Made by a program: the position numbers and the translations under genes
Notes under the pieces: model-generated
Told to the model about the DNA's origin: nothing
Databases searched by the model: none
The model's input: the letters and a program-made list of their open reading frames with translations, nothing else
Part shown: positions 43,767-52,019 of the stretch, in pieces
Layout of the letters: every line of letters begins with the position of its first letter
Position numbering within the stretch: position 1 is the first letter of the stretch
NCBI RefSeq assembly: GCF_003289965.1
Contig: NZ_QMBQ01000002.1
Location: forward strand, 682,001-746,000
Length of the DNA stretch: 64,000 nt
Source of the DNA: Mesorhizobium atlanticum
GTDB taxonomy: Bacteria; Pseudomonadota; Alphaproteobacteria; Rhizobiales; Rhizobiaceae
Reading direction: 5' to 3'

Positions 43767-44705
43767 TTGAAGGTCGGGGTGGTTCTCAATCCGATTGCCG
43801 GAGGCGGCAGTCTCAAGCGGCACTGGGCGGAGGCGGCGGCATCGCTCAAAGCGAATTTCGGCGATTTCGACCTGCGCGAGACGCAAGCCAGCGGCGACGC
43901 CGAGCGGCTGGCGATCGACCTCGCCGCCAACGGATGCGAGCTGGTGATCGCGGCCGGCGGCGACGGCACCGCCAGCGAGGTGGCCGATGGGCTGCTGCAG
44001 GCGCAGGACGAGATCGGTCATGAAAGCGCGCTTGGACTTCTGCCCTGCGGCACCGGCATCGACTTCGCGCGCGGGCTTGGCCTGCCGCGCGGCATAGGCG
44101 CCTCGGTCAAGCAAATCGCGGATGCCAAGAGCCGGAAAATCGACGCCGGGCGCGTCTGCTATATCGACGATCATGGCGCGTTGGCCAGCCGCCATTTCAT
44201 CAACATCGCCAGCCTCGGCCTGTCCGGCGCCACCGATCGCGCCGTCAATGCCGACAAGCGCAAGGGCAGGGTGTCGGCCAAGACGCTGTTCTTCTGGCGC
44301 ACGGTGCTGGAGTTCGTCCGCTATCGCTTCCAGGATGTCCGGATCACCATCGACGACGGCGAGCCGGTCGAGGTGCGCATGGCGCTGGTGGCGGTGGCCA
44401 ACGGCAAATTCTTCGGCGGCGGCATGATGATCGCGCCGGATGCCGAGCTCGCCGATGGTCAGTTCGACATCGTCATCCTGCGCGCCGCCGGCAAGCTCGG
44501 GCTGATAAGGGACATCCGCCTGCTCTATGGCGGACGCCACCGCAACCATCCGGCCATCACCATCCTGCGTGGCCGCAAGGTGCTGGTCGAGCCTCTGGGC
44601 GATGCCGAGAAGAATGGCGCGCTGGTCGACATAGACGGGGAGTCGCCAGGCCGGATTCCGGCGACATTCGAAATCCTGCCCGGCGCGCTAACCTTGAGAG
44701 GTTGA
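43767..44705 (+). CDS. Diacylglycerol/lipid kinase (YegS/DgkB type)
   Basis: 312 residues from TTG 43767, chosen because GGAGG is 5 bases upstream and the protein then opens LKVGVVLNPIAGGG, as in the family. ELVIAAGGDGTASEVADGLL is the catalytic GGDGT motif, followed by LGLLPCGTGIDFARGLGLP, NIASLGLSGATDRAV, and AVANGKFFGGGMMIAPDAELADGQFDIVIL. The family phosphorylates diacylglycerol or related lipids with ATP. Monocistronic, convergent with the beta-hydroxyacid dehydrogenase. Confidence 0.9.
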   Translation: MKVGVVLNPIAGGGSLKRHWAEAAASLKANFGDFDLRETQASGDAERLAIDLAANGCELVIAAGGDGTASEVADGLLQAQDEIGHESALGLLPCGTGIDFARGLGLPRGIGASVKQIADAKSRKIDAGRVCYIDDHGALASRHFINIASLGLSGATDRAVNADKRKGRVSAKTLFFWRTVLEFVRYRFQDVRITIDDGEPVEVRMALVAVANGKFFGGGMMIAPDAELADGQFDIVILRAAGKLGLIRDIRLLYGGRHRNHPAITILRGRKVLVEPLGDAEKNGALVDIDGESPGRIPATFEILPGALTLRG

Positions 44706-44777
44706 ATCAACTGGCTGACGGTTTGATTCAGCCGGTGCTGTCAGGCGATTGAAACAGCTGGCTAAATTTTTGTCGGA

Positions 44778-45695
44778 TTACAGTTCGAGCCTGGCCGGAA
44801 AGCCCGGCGCGCGAAGCTCGGTGCCGACCGCATCCTCGAGCAGCTTGACGATCTGCGTCGACCAAGCGTTGCCGCCATAGGCACGCTTGCCTTCCTCGAA
44901 GATCGCGTTGACGCGTGTCGCCAGATCGAGCGGCGCGCCGCAATCCCGGCCCATGGCAAGCGCGAAGCCGAGATCCTTCAGCGCCAGGTCCATGGTGAAG
45001 CCGATGTCGTAGGAGCCGTTCAGGATGAGCTGGCTTTCGGTCTCGTGGACGAAGCTGTTGCCGGAGGAGGCGACGATGGCGTGGTAGGCCTGAGCAAGGT
45101 CGAGACCCCCTTGCTTGGCGAGCATCAGCGCTTCGCCGGCGGCGACCAGATGGATGAAGGCCAGCATGTTGGTGATCACCTTGATCACCGCCGCCGAGCC
45201 GATCGGGCCCATCAGGAAGGATTTTGCGCACATCGCTTCGATCGCCGGCCGGTGCCATTCGTAGAGCGCGGCGTCGCCTCCGACGAGGGCGGTGATCTTG
45301 CCAACCGCGGCCAGATGCACGCCGCCAGTGACCGGGCATTCGAGCGTCTCGATGCCTTTTGCCGACGCAAGTGCGGCGAGCCGCACAATCTCGTCGCGGC
45401 CATTGGTCGACATTTCGATCCAGGTGCCGCCCTTGGGCAGGCCCTGGAGCAATCCGTCTGGGCCGGCCAGCACCGCTTCGCTGACCTTTGGCGAGGGTAG
45501 GCAGGTGATCGCATTGCCGGCGCGGGCCGCGGCCTTGGCTGGGCTCGCCGCCGCCGTGGCGCCTAGCGCGACGAGGCGCTCGACCGCCGCCGGATCGCGG
45601 TCGACCACGGTGACGGCGAAGCCGTTGCGCAACAGGCTGGCGGCAAGGTTGCCGCCGAGATGGCCAAGGCCGATGAAGGCGTAAGCGAGGGTCAC
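44778..45695 (-). CDS. NAD(P)-dependent beta-hydroxyacid dehydrogenase
   Basis: 305 residues. The Rossmann motif YAFIGLGHLGGNLAASLL is at the start. ECPVTGGVHLAAVGKITALVGGD is the substrate-binding block, and IKVITNMLAFIHLVAAGEALMLAKQGGLD carries the catalytic lysine region (here IKVITN). The family includes 3-hydroxyisobutyrate and tartronate semialdehyde dehydrogenases. The start is GTG 45695, sharing GTGA with the stop of the dehydratase. It is the last gene of a three-gene operon; with a sugar-acid dehydratase upstream, it may reduce or oxidise a downstream hydroxyacid. Confidence 0.88.
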   Translation of the reverse strand: MTLAYAFIGLGHLGGNLAASLLRNGFAVTVVDRDPAAVERLVALGATAAASPAKAAARAGNAITCLPSPKVSEAVLAGPDGLLQGLPKGGTWIEMSTNGRDEIVRLAALASAKGIETLECPVTGGVHLAAVGKITALVGGDAALYEWHRPAIEAMCAKSFLMGPIGSAAVIKVITNMLAFIHLVAAGEALMLAKQGGLDLAQAYHAIVASSGNSFVHETESQLILNGSYDIGFTMDLALKDLGFALAMGRDCGAPLDLATRVNAIFEEGKRAYGGNAWSTQIVKLLEDAVGTELRAPGFPARLEL

Positions 45696-46903
45696 GGCAT
45701 CAGCGGCGTCTGCATCATCTGCAGATGCAGGTCCTTGCCGCTGTAGGGGTGCGCGTCGCAGACTGCCTCGTCGAGCTCGACGCCGAGGCCGGGCTCCTTC
45801 GACGGAATGACGTTGCCGTCCTGCCATTCGATCTTCTTCTTGAGCAGGGTGGCATGGAAACCGTCCCACTGCTTCAGCGATTCCAGGATGAGGAAGTTGG
45901 GCAGCGTGACGGCAAGCTGGATGTTGGCGGCGCCGACGATTGGGCCGCAATAGCAATGCGGCGCGACCTGGATGTGATAGGCCTCGGCCATGGCGGCGAT
46001 CTTCTTGGTCTCGAGGATGCCGCCGGAGCGGCCGAGATCCGGCTGCAGGATGGTCGCGGCGCGGTTTTCGATGACGCGGGCGAATTCGAACTTCGTGGTC
46101 AGCCGCTCGCCGGTGGCGATCGGGATCGAGGTGCCGCGTGCGACCTGCGCCATCACCTCGGGCATATCCGGCGGCACCGGCTCCTCGAACCACAGAGGAT
46201 CGTAAGGCTCGATGGCGCGCGCCAGGCGCAGCGCGCCGGATGCGGTGAACTGGCCGTGCGTGCCGAACAGGATGTCGGCCCTGGTGCCGACAGCCTCACG
46301 GATCGCCTTGATCATGCGCGCCGAAAGGTCGATGTCGATCAAGCGCGGCTGGTGGCCATCATAGGCGGTATAGGGGCCGGCAGGGTCGAGCTTCACGGCG
46401 TTGAAGCCCTGCTCGACATATTCGAGCGCGCAGGCGGCGGCCATGTCGGGGTCGTTGTAGACGTTCTTGCCACGGGCATCCTCGGAGTGAACGCTGCCGG
46501 TGTGCGGGTAGAGATAGGTGTAGGAGCGCAGCGTCTCGTGCACCTGGCCGCCGAGCAGCTTGTAGACCGGTTTGCCGGCCTCCTTGCCGATGATGTCCCA
46601 GCAGGCCATTTCCAGCGCGGAAAAGCAGCCCATGCCGGAGACGTCGGGGCGTTGCGTGAAGCCGGAGGAATAGATGCGGCGGAACAGGTTTTCGATGTCG
46701 TGCGGGTCGCGTCCGACGAGATAGCGCTCGGCCATGTCCTCGATCATCTTCGCGGTGACATGCGCCGAGAAGGTGGCGTTGTAGGCTTCGCCGTAGCCGA
46801 CCACGCCGCCGTCGGTGGTGAGCTTGACGAAGATGAAATACTTGCCACCGATGCCGGGCGGCGGGTTGCCGACAACCCAGGTCTTCACGTCGGTGATTTT
46901 CAT
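45692..46903 (-). CDS. Mandelate racemase/enolase-superfamily dehydratase
   Basis: 403 residues. N-terminal capping domain (MKITDVKTWVVGNPPPGIGGKYFIFVKLTTDGG) and a barrel with FNAVKLDPAGPY, metal-ligand blocks ILFGTHGQF, WFEEPVPPD and ATGERLTTKFEF, and VAPHCYCGPI. The VKLDPAGPY and late HCYCGP patterns resemble sugar-acid dehydratases (galactonate/mannonate type). The exact substrate is unknown. ATG 46903 shares ATGA with the GMC gene stop and has GGAGG upstream. Confidence 0.88.
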   Translation of the reverse strand: MKITDVKTWVVGNPPPGIGGKYFIFVKLTTDGGVVGYGEAYNATFSAHVTAKMIEDMAERYLVGRDPHDIENLFRRIYSSGFTQRPDVSGMGCFSALEMACWDIIGKEAGKPVYKLLGGQVHETLRSYTYLYPHTGSVHSEDARGKNVYNDPDMAAACALEYVEQGFNAVKLDPAGPYTAYDGHQPRLIDIDLSARMIKAIREAVGTRADILFGTHGQFTASGALRLARAIEPYDPLWFEEPVPPDMPEVMAQVARGTSIPIATGERLTTKFEFARVIENRAATILQPDLGRSGGILETKKIAAMAEAYHIQVAPHCYCGPIVGAANIQLAVTLPNFLILESLKQWDGFHATLLKKKIEWQDGNVIPSKEPGLGVELDEAVCDAHPYSGKDLHLQMMQTPLMP

Positions 46904-48516
46904 GTGTGATCCTCCAGAACCAAGTCGGCGCCTTTCCATCCGGTCAGGATGGAGGCGGCGTTGGTGTTGCCCGTGATGTTGTCGGGAAAAATCGAGGCGT
47001 CGATGACGCGCAGGCCGTCCAGCCCATGCACTTTCAGCCGTGGGTCGACGACGGCGCGCGACACGTCCGGCCCCATGCGGCAGGTCGAGACGGGGTGATA
47101 GACGGTGCCCGAGCGTTTCCTGAAATCCTGGATCAGGTCGGCGTCGGATTGTATCGACGGTCCAGGCAGAACCTCTTCCTCGATGATCTCGGCCATGGCC
47201 GGCATCGCGGCGATCTTGCGCACGAACTTCACCGCCGCCAGCATTTCGTCGACATCGGCATTGGTCGAATAGGCGTTGGCCGTGATCCTCGGATAGTCGC
47301 GCGGGTTGCTCGAGCGGATCATGATCTCGCCGCGGCTGGACGGGCGGCAGTTGGACAGGCCGATCGAGAAGCCCGGCCAGGGGTCGGGCGTCAGGATCGG
47401 ACGCTCGCCGTTCTTCGGGATGACGGTCGAGAAGGCCTGGAAATAGAGCTGCATGTTTGGCCGCGTCATCGAGGCGTCGGTGCGGAAGAAGCCGCCGGCA
47501 TTGTTCATCGACAGCGACAGCGGACCGGAGCGCAAGAGGATGTATTGCATGCCGACCAGAAGCTTGCCCCACCAGGGTCGCAGGATCTGGTTCAGCGTCG
47601 GCAGCTTGCCCTTGAACGTGTAGTTGATGCCGACATGGTCCTGCAGATTGGCGCCGACATTGTCGTTGGCGTGGACCACCGGGATGCCGAGATTGCCAAG
47701 CAACGCCGAGGGGCCGACGCCGGACAGCTGCAGCAACTGCGGCGAGTTGATCGAGCCGCCCGAAAGGATCACCTCGCGGCCGGCGCGGGCCGTTTTCTTC
47801 TCGCCGTTCTGTTCGTATTCGACGCCGACGGCGCGCTTGCCCTCGAACAGGATTCTTGTCGCCAGCGCGTTGGTCTCGACGCGAACGTTGCCGCGTTTCA
47901 TCGCCGGCCGCAGGAAGGCGCGGGCGGCCGACATGCGGCGGCCGTTCTTGGTCGTGATCTGGTACACGCCGACGCCTTCCTGGGAAGCGCCGTTGAAGTC
48001 CGGATTGAAGGGCAGGCCGGCCTGCTCGGCGGCCGCCAGATAGCGCTTGGTCAGCGGGTGCACAGCGCGCGAACAATCGGTGATATGCAGCGGTCCGCCG
48101 ACACCGCGCCATCGATCGGCGCCGGCTGCATTGTCCTCCATCGCCTTGAAGGAGGGCAGCAGGTCGTCATAGCTCCAGCCCGGATTGCCGGCGGCGGCCC
48201 AGGCGTCAAAATCCTCGCGCGCGCCGCGGATGAAGACCATGGCGTTGATCGAGCTCGAGCCGCCGAGCAGCTTGCCGCGCGGCCAGTGGTCGGCATTGCC
48301 CGCTAAGCCGGGGTCCGGCTCGGCCTTGTAGTTCCAGTTGACGGCCGGGTCGAAGAAGGTCTTGCCGTAGCCGAGCGGCATCTGGACGTAGAAGCGCCGA
48401 TCGGTCCCGCCGGCCTCCAGCACCAGCACCGAGAAGCGGCCGGAAGCCGACAATTTGTCGGCCACGACCGAACCGGCCGAGCCGGAGCCGACGATGATGA
48501 AGTCATAAGTCTGCAT
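46900..48516 (-). CDS. GMC-family FAD oxidoreductase
   Basis: 538 residues. ADP-binding motif FIIVGSGSAGSVVADKLSASG with VLVLEAGG, then GKLLGGSSSINAMVFIRG (GMC signature 1), EVILSGGSINSPQLLQLSGVGP (signature 2) and a C-terminal VYHPVSTCRMG with the catalytic His. Members oxidise alcohols, choline or sugars. It is the first gene of a coupled operon with a sugar-acid type dehydratase and a beta-hydroxyacid dehydrogenase, so it probably oxidises an alcohol or sugar entering that route. No regulator or transporter is adjacent. Confidence 0.92.
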   Translation of the reverse strand: MQTYDFIIVGSGSAGSVVADKLSASGRFSVLVLEAGGTDRRFYVQMPLGYGKTFFDPAVNWNYKAEPDPGLAGNADHWPRGKLLGGSSSINAMVFIRGAREDFDAWAAAGNPGWSYDDLLPSFKAMEDNAAGADRWRGVGGPLHITDCSRAVHPLTKRYLAAAEQAGLPFNPDFNGASQEGVGVYQITTKNGRRMSAARAFLRPAMKRGNVRVETNALATRILFEGKRAVGVEYEQNGEKKTARAGREVILSGGSINSPQLLQLSGVGPSALLGNLGIPVVHANDNVGANLQDHVGINYTFKGKLPTLNQILRPWWGKLLVGMQYILLRSGPLSLSMNNAGGFFRTDASMTRPNMQLYFQAFSTVIPKNGERPILTPDPWPGFSIGLSNCRPSSRGEIMIRSSNPRDYPRITANAYSTNADVDEMLAAVKFVRKIAAMPAMAEIIEEEVLPGPSIQSDADLIQDFRKRSGTVYHPVSTCRMGPDVSRAVVDPRLKVHGLDGLRVIDASIFPDNITGNTNAASILTGWKGADLVLEDHT

Positions 48517-48708
48517 GATGGGCGGGCACGCTCCGAAATTCGCGGCCTAGCCTAGACATTGCCGGTTCACGTCGTCGCCGGACCTTCCGGCATCGCTTGT
48601 GAAAAAAGCGACTGCTCTGGCGGCGTGGTTTTCGCTTTCAGCAAAGCTTGCGACATCGCAACCGCATTGGTACGGGTTCAGGAAAGCAGCGGCTGAAGGG
48701 GTTTCCTC

Positions 48709-49104
48709 ATGGTGCATTACGCGGACGGAAAACCGCTTGGCGATCTCACTTTAAGGACGCTCGCCATGCCCTCCGACGCAAATGCGGCCGGCGACATCTT
48801 CGGCGGCTGGGTTATGGCGCAGATGGACCTTGCCTGCGGCATCCGCGCCGCCGAGCGCGCCAAGGGGCGCGTGGTCACCGCCGCGGTCAAGGAGATGTCC
48901 TTCGCCAAGCCGATGAAGATCGGCGACACGCTCTGCATCTACACCCATGTCGAGCGAGTCGGCCGCACCTCCATGGTGCTCAAGGTCGAGGCCTGGGCGC
49001 AGCGCTACCTTTCCGACCTGATGGAAAAGGTCACCCATGCCGATTTCGTCATGGTGGCGCTCGACGGCGAAGGCAAGCCGAAGCCGGTTCCGGCCGAGAG
49101 CTGA
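48709..49104 (+). CDS. Acyl-CoA thioesterase (YciA-like hot-dog)
   Basis: 131 residues. TLRTLAMPSDANAAGDIFGGWVMAQMDLACGIRAAERAKGRVVTAAVKEMSFAKPMKIGDTLCIYTHVERVGRTSMVLKVEAW is the YciA/BFIT-type hot-dog domain, with the catalytic Asp in DIFGGWV and NAAGD. It hydrolyses acyl-CoA; chain-length preference is unknown. The ribosome site is GAAGGGG 7 bases upstream. Divergent from the GMC operon. Confidence 0.92.
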   Translation: MVHYADGKPLGDLTLRTLAMPSDANAAGDIFGGWVMAQMDLACGIRAAERAKGRVVTAAVKEMSFAKPMKIGDTLCIYTHVERVGRTSMVLKVEAWAQRYLSDLMEKVTHADFVMVALDGEGKPKPVPAES

Positions 49105-49221
49105 CAGGTCTCCGATTCTCCGGCAGCTTGCGCTTTGTAACAACGCTCGCGCGGGACATGCGCTTCGCGACATCCAATGGTTGCCTTCGCGCCCCATTTT
49201 GAGGTCGCGAGGGGGAAAACA

Positions 49222-49425
49222 ATGCGTCAACACATGCTGAACGGCTGGCTCGTGGCAGCCCTTATCGCGCTGGTCTGCCTGCTCGGAATAACGGCCTATG
49301 TGGAGGTCAGGAGAGACCTTCCACGCGTCGCCTGCGTGAGGGACCACAAGGCGATCGACAAGAAGGCCGCGCAGCAGGAGAACTGCTCGACGGTGTGCTG
49401 CAACACTACCGCTGTAAGCGCCTGA
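49222..49425 (+). CDS. Small single-pass membrane protein
   Basis: 67 residues, MRQHMLNGWLVAALIALVCLLGITAYVEVRRDLPRVACVRDHKAIDKKAAQQENCSTVCC. One membrane helix (about 9-26) and a Cys-containing tail with adjacent cysteines. GGGGGAAAAC precedes the ATG. I recognise no family; it may be a small secreted or membrane peptide. Moderate evidence only. Confidence 0.5.
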   Translation: MRQHMLNGWLVAALIALVCLLGITAYVEVRRDLPRVACVRDHKAIDKKAAQQENCSTVCCNTTAVSA

Positions 49426-49596
49426 TCGGTGGCCGGCTGAAGACAGTCATCCTTATCGAGACGGATGCACGCAGACACCTGCGAGGCTGGCTGCGGAGCC
49501 GCGGCAAATCCGATCAAAGCCGGGAAGGTACGATAGGTCCGGTGCCGGGCCGCACGGGTCATCCAATGGTTCAGAAACCTTTGAACTACAAGGGTT

Positions 49597-49965
49597 TCAA
49601 GCCTGCTGGCTGTCGAATCTCGCCCGCGCCTCGCGGACCCGATTGGTGTTCTTGCGCGCCCATTCGCCGAGCGCGCCGACCGGCACCAGCAGCTCGTGGC
49701 CGAGCTCGGTCAGCTCGTAATCGACACGTGGCGGGATGGTCGGAAACACTTTTCGCGTCACGAACCCGTCGCGTTCCAGGCCGCGCAAGGTGGTGGTCAG
49801 CATCTTTTGCGAAATGCCGCCCACGGCGGCGCGCAATTCGTTGAAGCGCAGCGCGCCGTCGCCCAGCTTGCCGACCACGAGCACGGTCCATTTGTCGCCG
49901 ACCCGTTGCAGGATTTCCGACACGGCTCGGCAGTCTTCGGTGATATGCGGGTGCCTCGGTAACAT
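49597..49965 (-). CDS. HxlR-family transcriptional regulator
   Basis: 122 residues. CRAVSEILQRVGDKWTVLVVGKLGDGALRFNELRAAVGGISQKMLTTTLRGLERDGFVTRKVFPTIPPRVDYELTELGHEL is the HxlR winged-helix with the usual Cys near the N-terminus. It diverges from an FMN-dependent reductase and the 90-base gap has a palindrome. QorR/YodB-type family members sense quinones or electrophiles through a Cys; Cys12 here is a candidate. Confidence 0.9.
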   Translation of the reverse strand: MLPRHPHITEDCRAVSEILQRVGDKWTVLVVGKLGDGALRFNELRAAVGGISQKMLTTTLRGLERDGFVTRKVFPTIPPRVDYELTELGHELLVPVGALGEWARKNTNRVREARARFDSQQA

Positions 49966-50012
49966 AAACGTGCCCCCTTGCGCGCTGATTTGTCAGTATC
50001 ACATATAGCGCC

Positions 50013-50029
50013 GGTATCCAAACGATACC
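50013..50029. promoter_or_regulatory. Probable HxlR operator
   Basis: GGTATC (50013-50018) and GATACC (50024-50029) flank CAAAC; a further GTATC half-site is at 49996. It lies between the divergent HxlR and reductase genes. Confidence 0.65.
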
Positions 50030-50055
50030 AGAAATTCCCGCAAGGAGAGCCCCTT

Positions 50056-50661
50056 ATGTCCAAGCCAAAAATCGCCATTATCGTCGGTTCGACGCGCGCC
50101 GCCCGCTTCGCCGACGCGCCGACGCAGTGGATCGCCAAGATCGCCAAGACCCATGCCGATATCGACGTCGAGATCGTCGATCTGCGCGATTGGCCGCTGC
50201 CCTTCTTCGACGAAGTCGCTTCCTCCGCTTGGGCGCCGTCGCAGAACGAAGTGGCGCAGCGCTGGCAGAAGAAGATTGCCGAGTTCGACGGTTTCATCTT
50301 CACCGCCGCCGAATACAATCACGCTCCGACCGGTGTCTTGAAGAACGCCATCGATTACGCAGCCAATGAATGGAACAAGAAGCCGGCCGGCTTTGTCGGC
50401 TATGGCTCGGTGGGCGGCGCACGCGCGGTCGAACAGCTCCGCCTGATCGCCGTCGAGTTGCAGATGGCGCCGGTCAAGTCGGCCGTCCACATCGCCTGGG
50501 GCGATTTCCTTGCGGTGCGCCAGGGCGAGAAGAAGCTCGAGGACATCGAGCATCTGAACCAGGCCGCCGCCGCTCTGATCAACGACGTCGCCTGGTGGGC
50601 GAAGGTGCTGAAGGCGGCGCGTGCCGCCGACGCGATCGCCGGCGAAGCGCAGGCCGCCTGA
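50056..50661 (+). CDS. NADPH-dependent FMN reductase family protein
   Basis: 201 residues. IAIIVGSTRAARFADAPTQWI is the FMN phosphate loop; DLRDWPLPFFDE, FIFTAAEYNHAPTGVLKNAIDYAANEW (FMN/NAD site) and FVGYGSVGGARAVEQLRLIAVELQM are the conserved blocks. Members reduce quinones, chromate or flavins. The divergent HxlR regulator probably controls it in response to quinone-like compounds. ATG 50056 has AAGGAG 8 bases upstream, and a strong terminator follows. Confidence 0.9.
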   Translation: MSKPKIAIIVGSTRAARFADAPTQWIAKIAKTHADIDVEIVDLRDWPLPFFDEVASSAWAPSQNEVAQRWQKKIAEFDGFIFTAAEYNHAPTGVLKNAIDYAANEWNKKPAGFVGYGSVGGARAVEQLRLIAVELQMAPVKSAVHIAWGDFLAVRQGEKKLEDIEHLNQAAAALINDVAWWAKVLKAARAADAIAGEAQAA

Positions 50662-50693
50662 GCGGTCGGTCGAGTTTGTCCTCCCAGTGAGAA

Positions 50694-50720
50694 GGGGCGG
50701 CGCCCGCGCCGCCCCTTTTT
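50694..50720 (+). terminator. Intrinsic terminator of the FMN reductase gene
   Basis: GGGGCGGCGC (50694-50703) and GCGCCGCCCC (50706-50715) followed by TTTTT. Confidence 0.88.
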
Positions 50721-50857
50721 CAATTTGCGGGAACCCAAGCTGCGTGCCTGGCTTGGTCCCGGCCCGTTTTGACGGTCACTTGACCGCCCGGAATGACGCG
50801 TTAGATGCAGGCTCCAATCCGCCGAAGACGAAGACGGTATAGTCGTGGAGGAGCGGA

Positions 50858-51223
50858 ATGCCTTGGCTCGGCATATGGCGTAATCAATATGGATCTGTCC
50901 TTCACATCACCGGCGAGGACGGCGGCCGGATCGAAGGCACGTTCCGCACGGCGCTCGAAGACAGCAGCTTCTATGGACAGGCGGTGCCGATATTCGGCAT
51001 GGCGCATGGCGATGTGATTGGAGTAACGGCCGCCGGCGAGGGCGCGGCGGGCCCGGCCGCCGTGAGTTACACCGGCATATTGCGGGACGGCAAGCTGGAG
51101 ACGATGTGGCTGACGGTGGCGGGCAGCACCATCACCGGCAAGGAGGGCGAAATCGCGTCCCGCAAGCAGGTCGGAACCTGGCGTGCCTTTGGCACCAGCC
51201 TCGACACCTTCGTCCGAGAATAG
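50858..51223 (+). CDS. Avidin/streptavidin-like protein without a signal peptide
   Basis: 121 residues. It opens MPWLGIWRNQYGSVLHI, matching the W-x-N-x-x-G-S block of streptavidin (biotin contacts Asn23 and Ser27). GRIEGTFRTAL follows the GTYESAV position (Tyr43 replaced by Phe). LETMWLTVAG matches the Trp108 region, and TWRAFGTSLDTF matches Trp120 and Asp128. Trp79 and Trp92 equivalents are not evident (a Tyr is near the latter). The fold would be an eight-stranded barrel; biotin binding is likely but unproven. GGAGGAG precedes the ATG, and no signal peptide is visible, unlike most avidins. No biotin gene is adjacent. Confidence 0.75.
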   Translation: MPWLGIWRNQYGSVLHITGEDGGRIEGTFRTALEDSSFYGQAVPIFGMAHGDVIGVTAAGEGAAGPAAVSYTGILRDGKLETMWLTVAGSTITGKEGEIASRKQVGTWRAFGTSLDTFVRE

Positions 51224-51409
51224 CCAAACCGCCAGCAGACACTGCGCGCCATTTTTGATCGCCAGGAACCGCACCATCGCCTGCACCATACGGGCGGCCT
51301 GACCTTCTCTCCGCTTACCTCGACGCGATAGAATCTCGCGCTTCTATCCGGCAGCCCAGGAGGCGCCGCTCACGACTTCGTGTCGGCCGATTCCAAAGTC
51401 GCGCGCAGA

Positions 51410-51453
51410 GTGACTTGCATTATGCAATCAACTCGGCTATTTGTGACTTGCAT
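51410..51453. promoter_or_regulatory. Direct repeats upstream of the HxlR efflux operon
   Basis: GTGACTTGCAT occurs at 51410-51420 and 51443-51453, 33 bases apart (about three turns). The first runs into ATGCAA to make the palindrome TTGCATTATGCAA (51415-51427). It lies just before the HxlR start at 51474, so autoregulation is likely. Confidence 0.65.
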
Positions 51454-51473
51454 ATTGAAAGTGAGCTACGAGA

Positions 51474-52019
51474 ATGGTTGCCAGGACGAGCTTCGAAACG
51501 CGCCCATGCCCCATCGCACGCAGCCTCGACGAGGTCGGCGAGTGGTGGAGCATCCTTTTGCTGCGCGACGCATTTCAGGGCCTCACACGCTTCGACCAGT
51601 TCCAGAAGAGCCTCGATATCGCGCCCAACATCCTGACGCGGCGGCTGAACAGCCTGGTCGAGCGCGGGCTGTTCGAGAAGCGCGCCTACTGCGAGCGGCC
51701 GCTTCGCCATGAATATGTGCTGACGGCCAAGGCTCGCGATTTCCGGCCGGTGCTGCTTACCCTGTTGGCCTGGGGCAACCGGCATCTGGCGCCGGAAGGC
51801 CCGAGCCTCGTTGTGGTGGACACGGCTGACGGGCGCTGGGCCGATCCCGTCCTGGTCGACAAGGAGACCGGCAGGGAACTCGACAGCGGTGGCTTCACCC
51901 TGGCCACCGGACCGAGGGCCAGCGAGCGCATGCGGCAGCGCTACCGCTTCAGCAGCGAGGGCTCGGGCCTGCCGCTCGTCGAGAACGCGCTGGGCCAGGA
52001 AGAGGCGGGAAGCAGATGA
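51474..52019 (+). CDS. HxlR-family regulator of an efflux operon
   Basis: 181 residues. CPIARSLDEVGEWWSILLLRDAFQGLTRFDQFQKSLDIAPNILTRRLNSLVERGLFEKRAYCERPLRHEYVLTAKARDF is the HxlR winged helix; the C-terminal 80 residues are longer than usual and may form a ligand or dimer segment. The stop overlaps the EmrA-like start by four bases (ATGA), so it is the first gene of the three-gene operon. Confidence 0.9.
   Translation: MVARTSFETRPCPIARSLDEVGEWWSILLLRDAFQGLTRFDQFQKSLDIAPNILTRRLNSLVERGLFEKRAYCERPLRHEYVLTAKARDFRPVLLTLLAWGNRHLAPEGPSLVVVDTADGRWADPVLVDKETGRELDSGGFTLATGPRASERMRQRYRFSSEGSGLPLVENALGQEEAGSR

Noticed and set aside
43619..43969. Minus-strand frame ending in a Lys-rich tail (KPPTSKVAKKAG)
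   Set aside because: It runs antisense through the lipid kinase gene and only the last 20 residues lie outside it; no start is supported.
45692..48112. 806-codon minus frame covering two genes
   Set aside because: It arises because the GMC gene's alternative frame runs into the dehydratase frame. The 4-base overlapping genes explain the region and both proteins begin at proper starts.
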